A stretch of 57,627 nt of DNA, taken from NCBI RefSeq assembly GCF_025466085.1, contig NZ_JANLOD010000075.1, positions 1 through 57,627 of the forward strand, read 5' to 3'. The DNA comes from Pseudomonas sp. 14P_8.1_Bac3. Lineage in GTDB: Bacteria > Pseudomonadota > Gammaproteobacteria > Pseudomonadales > Pseudomonadaceae. The position numbers and the translations under genes were made by a program. This document shows positions 33,614 through 42,221 of the stretch, one piece after another. The notes beneath the pieces are model-generated. The model did no database searches. It had not been told where the DNA came from and was given only the letters and a program-made list of their open reading frames with translations. How positions within the stretch are numbered: position 1 is the stretch's first letter; each line of letters starts with the position of its first letter.

Positions 33614-33771
33614 TGTAGGAGCGAGCCTACTCGCGATGATCGCCCAGACACCGCGGGCATTCAGACAGCCCGCGTCATCGTTGTCGTCCATCCCGAGCAA
33701 CCTACAGGTGCGTTTTCTGTAGGAGCGAGCCTGCTCGCGATGGCGGTACAGACACCGCGGGCATTCAGGCA
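33614..33771. repeat. tandem duplicated 54-bp REP unit with a decayed REP between
   Basis: The units 33614-33667 and 33718-33771 are direct repeats. Each consists of a REP (GGAGCGAGCCTRCTCGCGAT) plus the tail CAGACACCGCGGGCATTCAG. Between them, at about 33689-33706, lies a shortened inverse REP (CCCGAGCAACCTACAG) with several bases missing. Confidence 0.8.
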
Positions 33772-33781
33772 GGTGCTTTGC

Positions 33782-35371
33782 TTAGAACACCACACCCTGG
33801 CTACGCAGGTAATCATCATACGTGCCGCTGAAGTCGATCACGCCGCTGGCACTCAATTCGATAATGCGCGTGGCCAGCGACGATACGAACTCACGGTCGT
33901 GGCTGACGAAGATCAGCGTGCCCGGATAGTTCTCCAGCGCCAGGTTCAGCGCCTCGATCGACTCCATGTCCAAGTGGTTGGTCGGTTCATCCATGATCAG
34001 CACGTTCGGTTTCTGCAGGATCAGCTTGCCGAACAGCATGCGACCTTGCTCACCGCCGGAGATGACCTTGACCGACTTCAGGATCTCGTCGTTGGAGAAC
34101 AGCATGCGGCCGAGGGTGCCGCGAACCAGCTGCTCGCCGCCCTGGGTCCACTGGCCCATCCAGTCGAACAGGTTGCAATCGTCTTCGAAGTCGTGGGCGT
34201 GGTCCTGGGCGTAGTAGCCCAGTTCCGCGGCGTCGGTCCACTTCACGGTGCCGGCATCCGGGGTCAGTTCGTTGACCAGGGTGCGCAGCAGGGTGGTTTT
34301 GCCGATACCGTTCGGGCCGATGATCGCCACACGCTCGCCGGCTTCAACCTGGAAGCTGAAGTCCTTGAACAGTGGCTTGCCGTCGAAGCCCTTGGCCATG
34401 TTCTCGACGATGACCGCCTGACGGTGCAGCTTCTTGGTTTGTTCGAAACGGATGAACGGGCTCACACGGCTCGAAGGCTTGACCTCGGCCAGCTGGATCT
34501 TGTCGATCGCCTTGGCGCGGGATGTGGCCTGCTTGGCTTTCGAGGCGTTGGCCGAGAAGCGGCTGACGAACGATTGCAGTTCGGAAATCTGCGCTTTCTT
34601 CTTGGCGTTGTCCGACAGCAGTTGCTCGCGGGACTGGGTCGCCACGGTCATGTACTCATCGTAGTTGCCCGGGAACAGGCGCAGCTCGCCGTAATCCAGG
34701 TCAGCCATGTGGGTGCACACGCTGTTCAGGAAGTGACGGTCGTGAGAGATGATGATCATCAGGCTGGAGCGCTGGGTCAGCACGTTTTCCAGCCAGCGAA
34801 TGGTGTTGATGTCCAGGTGGTTGGTCGGTTCGTCGAGCAACAGCACTTCCGGATCGGAGAACAGCGCCTGGGCCAGCAATACGCGCAGTTTCCAGCCTGG
34901 GGACACCTCGCTCATCGGGCCGAAGTGTTGCTCGATGCCGATACCCAGGCCCAGCAACAGCTCGCCGGCGCGGGATTCGGCGGTGTAGCCGTCCATTTCG
35001 GCGAACTCGGTTTCCAGTTCAGCCACGGCCATGCCGTCTTCTTCGGTCATTTCCGGCAGCGAGTAGATGCGGTCGCGCTCGGCCTTGACCTTCCACAGCT
35101 CTTCGTGACCCATGATCACGGTGTCGATCACGGTAAATTCTTCGTAGGCGAACTGGTCCTGGCGCAATTTACCCAGGCGCACGTTCGGTTCGAGCATGAC
35201 CTGACCGCCGGACGGCTCGAGGTCGCCACCGAGGATTTTCATGAAAGTCGACTTGCCGCAGCCGTTGGCGCCGATCAGGCCATAGCGGTTGCCCGCGCCG
35301 AATTTGACCGAAACGTTTTCGAATAGCGGCTTGGCGCCGAACTGCATCGTGATGTTAGCTGTAGAGATCAA
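33782..35371 (-). CDS. ybiT: ABC-F family ATPase YbiT
   Basis: 529 residues, as in E. coli YbiT (about 530). The two ATPase domains have Walker A motifs GANGCGKSTFMKIL and GPNGIGKTTLLRTL, and signature and Walker B motifs LLLDEPTNHLDIN and LIMDEPTNHLDME. They are joined by the ABC-F linker with KKKAQISELQSFVSRFSANA. No membrane domain is present. ABC-F proteins bind the ribosomal E site and act in translation. The start is a TTG at 35371 with AGGA seven bases upstream, consistent with the ISTANITMQFG opening. An ATG eight codons later would cut the first beta strand. Confidence 0.92.
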   Translation of the reverse strand: MISTANITMQFGAKPLFENVSVKFGAGNRYGLIGANGCGKSTFMKILGGDLEPSGGQVMLEPNVRLGKLRQDQFAYEEFTVIDTVIMGHEELWKVKAERDRIYSLPEMTEEDGMAVAELETEFAEMDGYTAESRAGELLLGLGIGIEQHFGPMSEVSPGWKLRVLLAQALFSDPEVLLLDEPTNHLDINTIRWLENVLTQRSSLMIIISHDRHFLNSVCTHMADLDYGELRLFPGNYDEYMTVATQSREQLLSDNAKKKAQISELQSFVSRFSANASKAKQATSRAKAIDKIQLAEVKPSSRVSPFIRFEQTKKLHRQAVIVENMAKGFDGKPLFKDFSFQVEAGERVAIIGPNGIGKTTLLRTLVNELTPDAGTVKWTDAAELGYYAQDHAHDFEDDCNLFDWMGQWTQGGEQLVRGTLGRMLFSNDEILKSVKVISGGEQGRMLFGKLILQKPNVLIMDEPTNHLDMESIEALNLALENYPGTLIFVSHDREFVSSLATRIIELSASGVIDFSGTYDDYLRSQGVVF

Positions 35372-35683
35372 AGGTTTTTCCTGCGAAGCATTCAGAGTAG
35401 CTAGGGTTGCGGCAGTACCGATTCAGTACCTGTTTCCGGTTTTCGAACCACGGGAAATGCATCCCGGTCAGAAGCGGAAGGTCCATCTGGCAATAAGTGG
35501 ACAGCAGCATGTGGAGCGCTTGGCCCGAGTCGAAGTGCGCTGAGGCGGGGTTAATTCCGTCGTCAACCAAGGGGGGCGCGTAATGTTTGGCGGCGATTGT
35601 ACTGGTCTGGCTCTTTAAACGATAGGGCGTTGAGGCCCCGCGGGCGTTTTGGCTGCCTCGGCGGACAGATTTTCACATTTGCA

Positions 35684-35716
35684 GGTTAACTATTGGTTAC
35701 AAATCGTGGCTAAAAT
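35684..35716 (+). promoter_or_regulatory. PhoP-box promoter of lpxO
   Basis: The direct repeat GGTTAA-CTATT-GGTTAC (35684-35700) matches the PhoP box (two GTTTA-like hexamers 11 bp apart). The -10 box TAAAAT at 35711-35716 is ten bases downstream of it, which is the geometry of PhoP-activated promoters. lpxO follows. The rest of the 400 bp between ybiT and lpxO holds no gene that I can see. Confidence 0.7.
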
Positions 35717-35772
35717 GCCATCTTTCGAACTGACGCCGACAGGCACGGACGCAGTTTGTTCACTTCTGACGT

Positions 35773-36684
35773 GTGACGATTTCCGTGAAACTCATCATTG
35801 CCGCTATTTATATTGTCTCGATTGCATACGTCCACCTGCGCGGGCGCGTGCGCCACAAACTGGGCCGCCAGTTGAGCGATCACTCTTCGTTTCTGGCACC
35901 CATCAATTGCTTCCTTTACCTGTGCTCGAAGATGCCCAACAAGCCGTACCTCGATCCGGCCGATTTTCCTGACCTGAGTCCGTTGCAGGCCCATTGGGAG
36001 GAAATCCGTGCCGAAGGCCAGAACCTGCTGCGGGCCGGTGAGATCAAGCGTTCGAACCAGTACGACGATGTCGGTTTCAACTCGTTCTTCAAGACTGGCT
36101 GGAAGCGTTTCTATCTCAAGTGGTACGGCGCCAGCCATCCGTCGGCGATGAAGCTCTGTCCGCGCACCACGGAGCTTGTACAAAGCATCGGCTCGATCAA
36201 GGCCGCGATGTTCGCCGAGTTGCCGCCAGGCTCCAAACTGGTGCGTCATCGCGACCCGTACGCGGGTTCCTATCGTTATCACCTGGGCCTGGAAACGCCC
36301 AACGATGCCGGATGCTATATCAACGTCGACGGCGAGAATTACCACTGGCGCGATGGCGAAGCGGTGATGTTCGATGAAACCTTCATTCATTACGCGGAAA
36401 ACACCACCGATCAGAACCGCATCATCCTGTTCTGCGATGTCGAGCGGCCGATGAAGTATCGCTGGGCGGCGGCGTTCAACGGCTGGTTCAGCCGTAACGT
36501 GATGGCGGCCGCGGGTGCGCCGAATGATGTGGGGGACAAGACCGGAGCGATCAACCGGCTGTTCGCCAAAATCTACAAGATTCGTTTACGCGGCAAGGCG
36601 CTGAAGAAGCGCAACCGCAAGCTCTATTACCTGGAAAAATGGGCGATTTTTGGTGGGTTGCTGGCGTTTTTTGTGTTGATCTGA
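35773..36684 (+). CDS. lpxO: lipid A 2-hydroxylase LpxO (aspartyl/asparaginyl beta-hydroxylase family)
   Basis: 303 residues. This Fe2+/2-oxoglutarate dioxygenase hydroxylates secondary acyl chains of lipid A at the inner membrane. There is an N-terminal membrane anchor (VKLIIAAIYIVSIAYVHLRG), and a C-terminal hydrophobic tail (WAIFGGLLAFFVLI) is also present. The iron-binding facial triad is in LVRHRDPYAGSYRYHLGL and DETFIHYAEN, with VERPMKYRW near the end. The start is GTG at 35773; a second GTG four codons on is possible and no strong ribosome-binding site is seen. It is preceded by a PhoP-box promoter. Confidence 0.9.
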   Translation: MTISVKLIIAAIYIVSIAYVHLRGRVRHKLGRQLSDHSSFLAPINCFLYLCSKMPNKPYLDPADFPDLSPLQAHWEEIRAEGQNLLRAGEIKRSNQYDDVGFNSFFKTGWKRFYLKWYGASHPSAMKLCPRTTELVQSIGSIKAAMFAELPPGSKLVRHRDPYAGSYRYHLGLETPNDAGCYINVDGENYHWRDGEAVMFDETFIHYAENTTDQNRIILFCDVERPMKYRWAAAFNGWFSRNVMAAAGAPNDVGDKTGAINRLFAKIYKIRLRGKALKKRNRKLYYLEKWAIFGGLLAFFVLI

Positions 36685-36708
36685 TTTTTGCCTTGTTGCT
36701 GGTTGCCC

Positions 36709-36807
36709 CTTCGCGAGCAAGCCCGCTCCCACATGGGGCTCTCGGTGTGTCCAGGATTTTGTGCACACCACCGAGCCAATGTGGGAGCGGGCTTGCTCGC
36801 GAAGAGG
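36709..36807. repeat. REPIN between lpxO and ku
   Basis: CGCGAGCAAGCCCGCTCCCA (36712) is mirrored by TGGGAGCGGGCTTGCTCGCG (36782) at the convergent 3' ends. Confidence 0.9.
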
Positions 36808-36835
36808 CCATCACTTTCACCGCCCAGCCGACAAA

Positions 36836-37705
36836 TCAACCACTCGACCGCTTGCTCGCCTTCTTCGCCGCCGGTTTAGCCGTCGCTTTCGACTTGGCCG
36901 CCGGCTTGGCCCCAGCCTTGCCACCGAGGCTGCGCTTCAGCAATTCGGTCAAATCGATAACATCCGCAGTCTTGCGTTCCTCTTCCCCGGTCGCGGTTTC
37001 CACGTCCTCGATCTTGCCTTCATTGGCCTTCTTCTCGACCAGCGCCATGATCTTGTCTTCGAAGCTGTCGCGGTAATCGTCAGGGCTCCAGTCGCCGCTC
37101 ATGTCCTGCACCAGGCGCTTGGCCATGTCCAGTTCGCCCTTGGCCAACTCCGGCTTGGTCACTTCGGTGCCCAGCTCCAGGGTGTCGAGGCTGCGCACTT
37201 CTGCCGGCCAGCGCAGCATCACCAAAACCATCGCCGACTCCAACGGCATCAGCGCCGCCAGATGCTGACGGGTGTGCAGCACCACGTGGGCGAGGGCGAC
37301 CTTGTTGGTTTTGCTGAGGGTTTCACGCAGCAACGCATAGACCTTGCCGCCGCGTTTATCCGGGGCGAGGTAGTAGGGCGTGTCGATGTTCTGCAGTGGA
37401 ATCTGCTCGCTGTCGACAAAGGAAAAGATGTCGATGGTCTGCGTCGACAGCGGGTGCGCCGATTTGATTTCCTCCTCGCTGAGCACCACGTAGCGACCCT
37501 TCTCGTATTGCACCCCTTTGACGATGTGCTCCTTGGTCACTTCCTTGCCGGTCACCTTGTTCACCCGTTTGTAGCCCACGGGTTCCATGCTGCGGCTGTC
37601 GAGCCAGTCGAAATCCACCCCTTGGGAAGACGTCGCCGAGACCAGCGCCACAGGGATATGCACCAGCCCGAAACTGATTGCGCCTTTCCAGATTGCCCGT
37701 GCCAT
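36836..37705 (-). CDS. ku: non-homologous end joining protein Ku
   Basis: 289 residues, normal for bacterial Ku. It forms a homodimeric ring on DNA ends and recruits LigD. The opening ARAIWKGAISFGLVHIPVAL and the segment LVQDMSGDWSPDDYRDSFED are hallmarks. The C-terminal ~40 residues are a Lys/Ala-rich basic tail (KAGAKPAAKSKATAKPAAKK) that binds DNA. No ligD is within the window. Confidence 0.95.
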   Translation of the reverse strand: MARAIWKGAISFGLVHIPVALVSATSSQGVDFDWLDSRSMEPVGYKRVNKVTGKEVTKEHIVKGVQYEKGRYVVLSEEEIKSAHPLSTQTIDIFSFVDSEQIPLQNIDTPYYLAPDKRGGKVYALLRETLSKTNKVALAHVVLHTRQHLAALMPLESAMVLVMLRWPAEVRSLDTLELGTEVTKPELAKGELDMAKRLVQDMSGDWSPDDYRDSFEDKIMALVEKKANEGKIEDVETATGEEERKTADVIDLTELLKRSLGGKAGAKPAAKSKATAKPAAKKASKRSSG

Positions 37706-37889
37706 GGTCGTTTACTCGCGATTGATGTTCAGGTGACCCATGCCCCGAAGAAAAAGTTTCAGCGGCGTTCGGGCCAGCCCCGCCAGGGGCTCAACTTCGT
37801 GTTACATCTTGCCGGGGAGGTTTTGGTTAACAAATCCGAACCCTGGGCGTAGCGTGCTATCGAAGGCTGTATGACTGGAGAAGCTGCCC

Positions 37890-38231
37890 ATGAACCGATT
37901 TTTGCCTGCCATCTTCGCGCTGGCATTGAGTGGCGCGCTAGGGAGTGTGGCCCTGGCTGACGTTGCTTCGCCCTTGCTGTTGGCCCAAAGCCCGACGAGC
38001 GCCGCCAGCAATCCCTACAACAGTCCGATTCGCCGGGCCAACCCCAACAGCATGCAAGGCACGCAACCCAGCGCCCCGGCGATTCGCGGACCCAATACGG
38101 TGCCCGTGCCGCGGTCGCCCACACTGGACAATGGCGGCATTGGCAATCGCTCCCCCCAGGAGCGGACAGCGCCCGCCAGGCCGCCGACATTCACTCCCAA
38201 TCCACCGCCTAGGGATTCGAACACCCGTTGA
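37890..38231 (+). CDS. small exported Pro/Asn-rich protein, unknown function
   Basis: 113 residues with a signal peptide (RFLPAIFALALSGALGSVALA). The mature part is low-complexity, rich in Pro, Asn, Ser and Arg (NPYNSPIRRANPNSMQGTQP), and probably disordered. No domain is recognised. It lies 35 bp upstream of the PQQ-type sugar dehydrogenase and may be cotranscribed with it. Confidence 0.6.
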   Translation: MNRFLPAIFALALSGALGSVALADVASPLLLAQSPTSAASNPYNSPIRRANPNSMQGTQPSAPAIRGPNTVPVPRSPTLDNGGIGNRSPQERTAPARPPTFTPNPPPRDSNTR

Positions 38232-38266
38232 AGCTGCCAGCCTCCAAACCACAAAAGGAATCGTGC

Positions 38267-39415
38267 ATGTTGCGTAAAACCTTCCTGGCCACTGTCTGTG
38301 CCAGCGCGCTGATCGCTGCTGCGCCCGCTTTCGCCGCGCCCACTCAAGAATTGAATAGCGAACAAGGCACCCTTGAAGTCACCCCCATCGTCAAAGGGCT
38401 GGACCATCCGTGGGCGTTGGCGTTCCTGCCCGATCGGCAAGGCATGCTGGTGACCGAGCGGCCCGGCAACCTGCGCGTGGCCAGTGCCGATGGCAAGCTC
38501 TCGGCACCGCTGAGCGGCGTGCCGAAAGTCTGGGCCAAGGGCCAGGGCGGTTTGCTGGATGTGGTGTTGTCGCCGGACTTCAAGCAGGACCGCACGGTGT
38601 ACCTGTCCTATGCCGAAGGGGGTGGCGAGGGCGACAAGGCCGGCACGGCCGTCGGTCGCGGCCAGCTGTCGGAGGACCTGACCGGCCTGAGGAATTTCAA
38701 AGTGATTTTCCGTCAGGAGCCCAAGCTTTCGGTCGGCAATCACTTCGGCTCGCGGCTGGTGTTCGATCGCGACGGCTACCTGTTCATCACCCTCGGCGAG
38801 AATAACGACCGGTCCACCGCCCAGGATCTGGACAAGCTGCAGGGCAAGGTGGTGCGGATCTACCCGGACGGCAAAGTGCCTGACGACAACCCCTTTGTCG
38901 GTCAGTCCGGTGTGCGCCCGGAGATCTGGTCCTACGGCCAGCGCAACCCGCAAGGGGCGGCGCTCAACCCCTGGACCGGCGTGCTTTGGGAAAACGAACA
39001 CGGTCCTCTGGGTGGTGACGAGGTCAATATCATTGAGCGCGGCAGGAATTATGGCTGGCCACTGGCGACCAACGGCATCAATTATTCAGGCCAGCCGATT
39101 CCGGAAGCCAAGGGCAAGACCGCCGAAGGCACCGTCCCGCCACACCATGTCTGGGAAAAATCCCCGGGTTTGAGCGGCATGGCGTTCTACGACGCGGACC
39201 GCTTCAAGCCGTGGCAGCACAACGTGTTCATCGGCGCGCTGGCCAGCCAGGAGTTGATCCGCTTGCAGTTCGACGGCGATCAGGTGGTTCATGAAGAACG
39301 CCTGATGGGCGAGCTCAAACAACGCATTCGTGATGTGCGGCAGGGGCCGGACGGATATTTGTATGTGCTCACCGACGAGGGCGATGGCGTCCTGTACAAA
39401 GTGGGCCTGAAATAA
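38267..39415 (+). CDS. PQQ-dependent aldose sugar dehydrogenase (YliI-like)
   Basis: 382 residues from the ATG at 38267, preceded by AAAGGAA. A signal peptide (LATVCASALIAAAPAFA) sends it to the periplasm. The six-bladed propeller of the soluble glucose/sorbosone dehydrogenase family is indicated by GLDHPWALAFLPDRQGMLVT, the LSVGNHFGSRLVFDRDGYLF catalytic-His region, SYGQRNPQGAALNPWTG and NIIERGRNYGWPLATNGINY. It oxidises aldoses with PQQ. The acceptor and preferred sugar are not visible. Confidence 0.9.
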   Translation: MLRKTFLATVCASALIAAAPAFAAPTQELNSEQGTLEVTPIVKGLDHPWALAFLPDRQGMLVTERPGNLRVASADGKLSAPLSGVPKVWAKGQGGLLDVVLSPDFKQDRTVYLSYAEGGGEGDKAGTAVGRGQLSEDLTGLRNFKVIFRQEPKLSVGNHFGSRLVFDRDGYLFITLGENNDRSTAQDLDKLQGKVVRIYPDGKVPDDNPFVGQSGVRPEIWSYGQRNPQGAALNPWTGVLWENEHGPLGGDEVNIIERGRNYGWPLATNGINYSGQPIPEAKGKTAEGTVPPHHVWEKSPGLSGMAFYDADRFKPWQHNVFIGALASQELIRLQFDGDQVVHEERLMGELKQRIRDVRQGPDGYLYVLTDEGDGVLYKVGLK

Positions 39416-39440
39416 CCTCGCCTTTTTAGGTGCCACAGGC

Positions 39441-40547
39441 TCACGGTTGCTTGATGCCCGCATAGAGAATGACCGCCGCCCGCAATTTGCCGCGCCCGAA
39501 ACTGCACATCTTGTCGAATTCCCCATGGCTGACCGGCAAGTGCTGGCAGTCCATGGGCTGACGATGCTGGCTGTGATCGACGTCCGGGTCATGCAGGTAG
39601 ACAAACTCTTCATCGCAGTCGGTGACGGTCACCCAGTGCGGGGACTTGGAGCGGGTCAGCCGGTAGCTACTGATCAGCACCAGTGGCTGTCCGCCATCGG
39701 CCAGTAGCCGTGGCAGATCCAACGGTCCGCCGAGCACCTGTTCGACATCGGTACTGTGCAACTGCGCGACGAACTCGTCGTGGACCAAACGCATGACGTC
39801 TTTTTTATGCTGATCGCGTACGCCATCGAGAAACAACGGCCCGGCCATGCTCACTTGCAGGCGCACGCGGAATCCGCGTCGCCAGGCGGCCAGCGCCAGG
39901 CCTTGCGGGCTGCAACCACCGTGGCCTGAGGTCATGAACACGGTGGTCGCTTCGCGCCAGATCTGCAGTTCTTCGCGGCGCTCCAGCACCCTGTCAGCCT
40001 GCAAGGCGCCCATGGCCATCAACAGGCACGCCGGCCCGCAGGTGAAATCGGTGGTCTGCGCGTACCAGGGCACCTTGATGCTGCGGGCATCGCGATGCTG
40101 CAGAATGCGTTTTTCCAGGCGCAGCGCATCGGCGTGATCTTCGTAATAGTCGTGTTTCAGGGCGAAACGCCGATAGCCATTACGCTCGTACAGGGCAATG
40201 GCGGCGGGGTTGTCGATGCGTACTTCCAGGCGCAGGTACGCGCAGTCATGCTCAACGGCACAGGCCTCGATGCGTTCGAGCAATTGCTTGCCCAGTCCGC
40301 TGCCGCGAGCCTGCTCGGCAATGGCAATCGAGTAAAGCCGCGCCAGCGAGGTGCCGCGGTGAAACAGCACCACCGCATAACCCAGCAATTGCCCGTCGCG
40401 TTCAGCCACCAGCAACTGCCCGTGGGCCCGGGTAATCATCCATTGGAAGCTGCGGCTGGTAAGCCGGTCCGTGGTGAAACATTGCTGTTCGAGTGCCAGC
40501 AACGCGGATAAGTCTTCAACTACAGCCAAGCGAAAGACAGGATTCAT
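39441..40547 (-). CDS. GNAT acetyltransferase fused to C39-like cysteine peptidase
   Basis: 368 residues. The N-terminal ~150 residues are a RimI-like GNAT domain with the acetyl-CoA motif YSIAIAEQARGSGLGKQLLE and the segment NPAAIALYERNGYRRF. From about residue 160 a C39/papain-like peptidase follows, with Cys170 in DFTCGPACLL, His304 in SPHWVTVTDC and Asp in YLHDPDVD. There is no signal peptide or membrane segment. It is divergent from a RimK-like ligase gene with a 92 bp shared promoter region. This supports a role in making, trimming and acetylating a peptide or peptide tag (inference; such ATP-grasp/GNAT/peptidase neighbourhoods have been predicted computationally). Confidence 0.85.
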   Translation of the reverse strand: MNPVFRLAVVEDLSALLALEQQCFTTDRLTSRSFQWMITRAHGQLLVAERDGQLLGYAVVLFHRGTSLARLYSIAIAEQARGSGLGKQLLERIEACAVEHDCAYLRLEVRIDNPAAIALYERNGYRRFALKHDYYEDHADALRLEKRILQHRDARSIKVPWYAQTTDFTCGPACLLMAMGALQADRVLERREELQIWREATTVFMTSGHGGCSPQGLALAAWRRGFRVRLQVSMAGPLFLDGVRDQHKKDVMRLVHDEFVAQLHSTDVEQVLGGPLDLPRLLADGGQPLVLISSYRLTRSKSPHWVTVTDCDEEFVYLHDPDVDHSQHRQPMDCQHLPVSHGEFDKMCSFGRGKLRAAVILYAGIKQP

Positions 40548-40639
40548 ATGACCGCCGTAAAAGTTGCGTAACGAAACGGGACTTTCGAAAAAGTTCGTGC
40601 TTAATAGGAAAGGTCTTGTTCTCCAACGGATCAATCACT

Positions 40640-42214
40640 ATGTCAGCGGTACAGGGTCATTGGCGCGAAGTATCCGAGCAAACTTTGCCGGCGGCAACTT
40701 ATTTAAATACAGGGGTTAGAACTTCCAGCCAATTGATAATCATCGTCGAACGCAAGGAGGACTGGGCTTCCTATTTTCCCAGTGAAGACATCGTCACCGC
40801 TCAGGAGTACCTCGAACAAACCCGCGACTGCGAGCAGGGCAAGCGGGTCCAGGTGATCAACCTGTGCCGCAGCTACAAGTACCTGGGGCACGGTTATTAC
40901 TGCTCGCTGCTGGCCGAGGCGCGGGGGCACAAGGTCATTCCTTCGGTGCGTACCATCAGCGAACTGACCCGAAAAGCCCTTTACGGCCTGGCGCTGGACG
41001 ACCTGGATAAAACCCTGGAGAAAGCCCTCAATCATCATCTTTACAGTGATACCGAAGGCTTTACCCTGACCCTGTACTTTGGCCAGACACATATCGAGCC
41101 TTTGCAGGATCTGGCGCGCCAGTTATTTGAAGTATTTCCGTGTCCGATAGTGTTAGTTGAGTTTCGTCGAACTAACGGTTGGCACATTGAAGGAATAAAG
41201 TCAGGTGCCCTGCACAAGTTGCGTGAAGATCAGGAGGATCAGTTTGCGCACTCACTCGACAGTTTCAGCCGCAAGATCTGGCGCATGCCGCGCTCGCGAC
41301 GCCTGGCCCGTTATGACCTGGCGATCCTGCACGATCCCCACGAAGCGCTGCCGCCGTCCAACCCCAAGGCGCTGGACAATTTCGTACGCGTTGGCAAGAC
41401 ATTAGGCATCGATGTCGAGCTGATCGAGCGCAAGGACTACGCGCGCATCGCCGAATACGACGGCCTGTTGATCCGCGAGACGACCAGTGTCGATAACCAC
41501 ACCTACCGTTTCGCCAAGAAAGCCGAAAGCGAAGGCTTGGTGGTGATGGACGACCCGACGTCAATCCTGCGCTGCACCAACAAGGTGTACCTGACCGACC
41601 TGCTCAAAAGCCATCAACTGGGCATGCCCGCCACCGAAATCCTCTACAAGGAGCGACCGGAAGATTTCGAACGGGTGGGCGAGCGCCTGGGGTTTCCGCT
41701 GGTGTTGAAGATCCCCGATGGCTGCTTCTCCCGCGGTGTGATCAAGGTCGAAAGCCAGCAAGCCTTGCTTGAAGCCACCGCTGAGCTGTTCGAACACTCG
41801 GTGCTGTTGCTGGCCCAGGAATTCTTCTACACCGAGTACGACTGGCGCATCGGCGTGCTCAACCGCAAGCCGATCTTTGCCTGCCAGTACTTCATGTCGA
41901 AGGGGCATTGGCAGATTTACAACCACAAGGCCAAGGGCCAGGACATCAACGGCGAATGCCGCACCCTGGCGGTCCATGAAGCCCCGCGCGCCGTCGTGGA
42001 GCTGGCAGTGAAAACCGCCAACCTGATCGGCGACGGCCTTTATGGCGTTGACCTCAAACAGTCCGGCGACAAAGTGGTGGTGATCGAGGTCAACGACAAC
42101 CCGAACATGGACGCCGGCATTGAAGACGCTTATTTGCAGGACGATCTGTACTCGCTGGTGCTGGAAGAGTTCGTCCGCCGTCTGGAACTGAAACGCCGCG
42201 GCCAGGCCTGGTGA
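40640..42214 (+). CDS. RimK-family ATP-grasp ligase with RLAN N-terminal domain
   Basis: 524 residues. The first ~190 residues match the RimK-like ATP-grasp N-terminal (RLAN) type (IIIVERKEDWASYFPSEDIV, CRSYKYLGHGYYCSLLAEAR). The C-terminal ~300 form an ATP-grasp domain with the lid and metal-binding motifs KIPDGCFSRGVIKVES, YDWRIGVLNRKPIFACQYFM and VVVIEVNDNPNMDAGIED. The family ligates amino acids or peptides to carboxylates using ATP. It is longer than RimK proper (about 300 residues), so the substrate differs. The ATG at 40640 gives this domain layout; the ribosome-binding site is weak. The CorA-like gene follows 7 bp later. Confidence 0.88.
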   Translation: MSAVQGHWREVSEQTLPAATYLNTGVRTSSQLIIIVERKEDWASYFPSEDIVTAQEYLEQTRDCEQGKRVQVINLCRSYKYLGHGYYCSLLAEARGHKVIPSVRTISELTRKALYGLALDDLDKTLEKALNHHLYSDTEGFTLTLYFGQTHIEPLQDLARQLFEVFPCPIVLVEFRRTNGWHIEGIKSGALHKLREDQEDQFAHSLDSFSRKIWRMPRSRRLARYDLAILHDPHEALPPSNPKALDNFVRVGKTLGIDVELIERKDYARIAEYDGLLIRETTSVDNHTYRFAKKAESEGLVVMDDPTSILRCTNKVYLTDLLKSHQLGMPATEILYKERPEDFERVGERLGFPLVLKIPDGCFSRGVIKVESQQALLEATAELFEHSVLLLAQEFFYTEYDWRIGVLNRKPIFACQYFMSKGHWQIYNHKAKGQDINGECRTLAVHEAPRAVVELAVKTANLIGDGLYGVDLKQSGDKVVVIEVNDNPNMDAGIEDAYLQDDLYSLVLEEFVRRLELKRRGQAW

Positions 42215-42221
42215 AGCGCCG

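Noticed and set aside
34500..34700. ybiT as a classical drug-exporting ABC transporter
   Set aside because: No membrane domain is present, and the linker and duplicated ATPase layout are those of ABC-F translation factors.
33080..35326. Very long plus-strand open frame (748 codons) across the MFS-ybiT gap and ybiT
   Set aside because: It runs antisense through ybiT, whose ATPase motifs are unambiguous, and crosses REP repeats. The composition (Gln/His/Val-rich) is typical of antisense translation.
35355..35570. 71-codon frame upstream of ybiT on the minus strand
   Set aside because: It overlaps the ybiT start region, lacks a ribosome-binding site and has no coherent hydrophobic or domain pattern.
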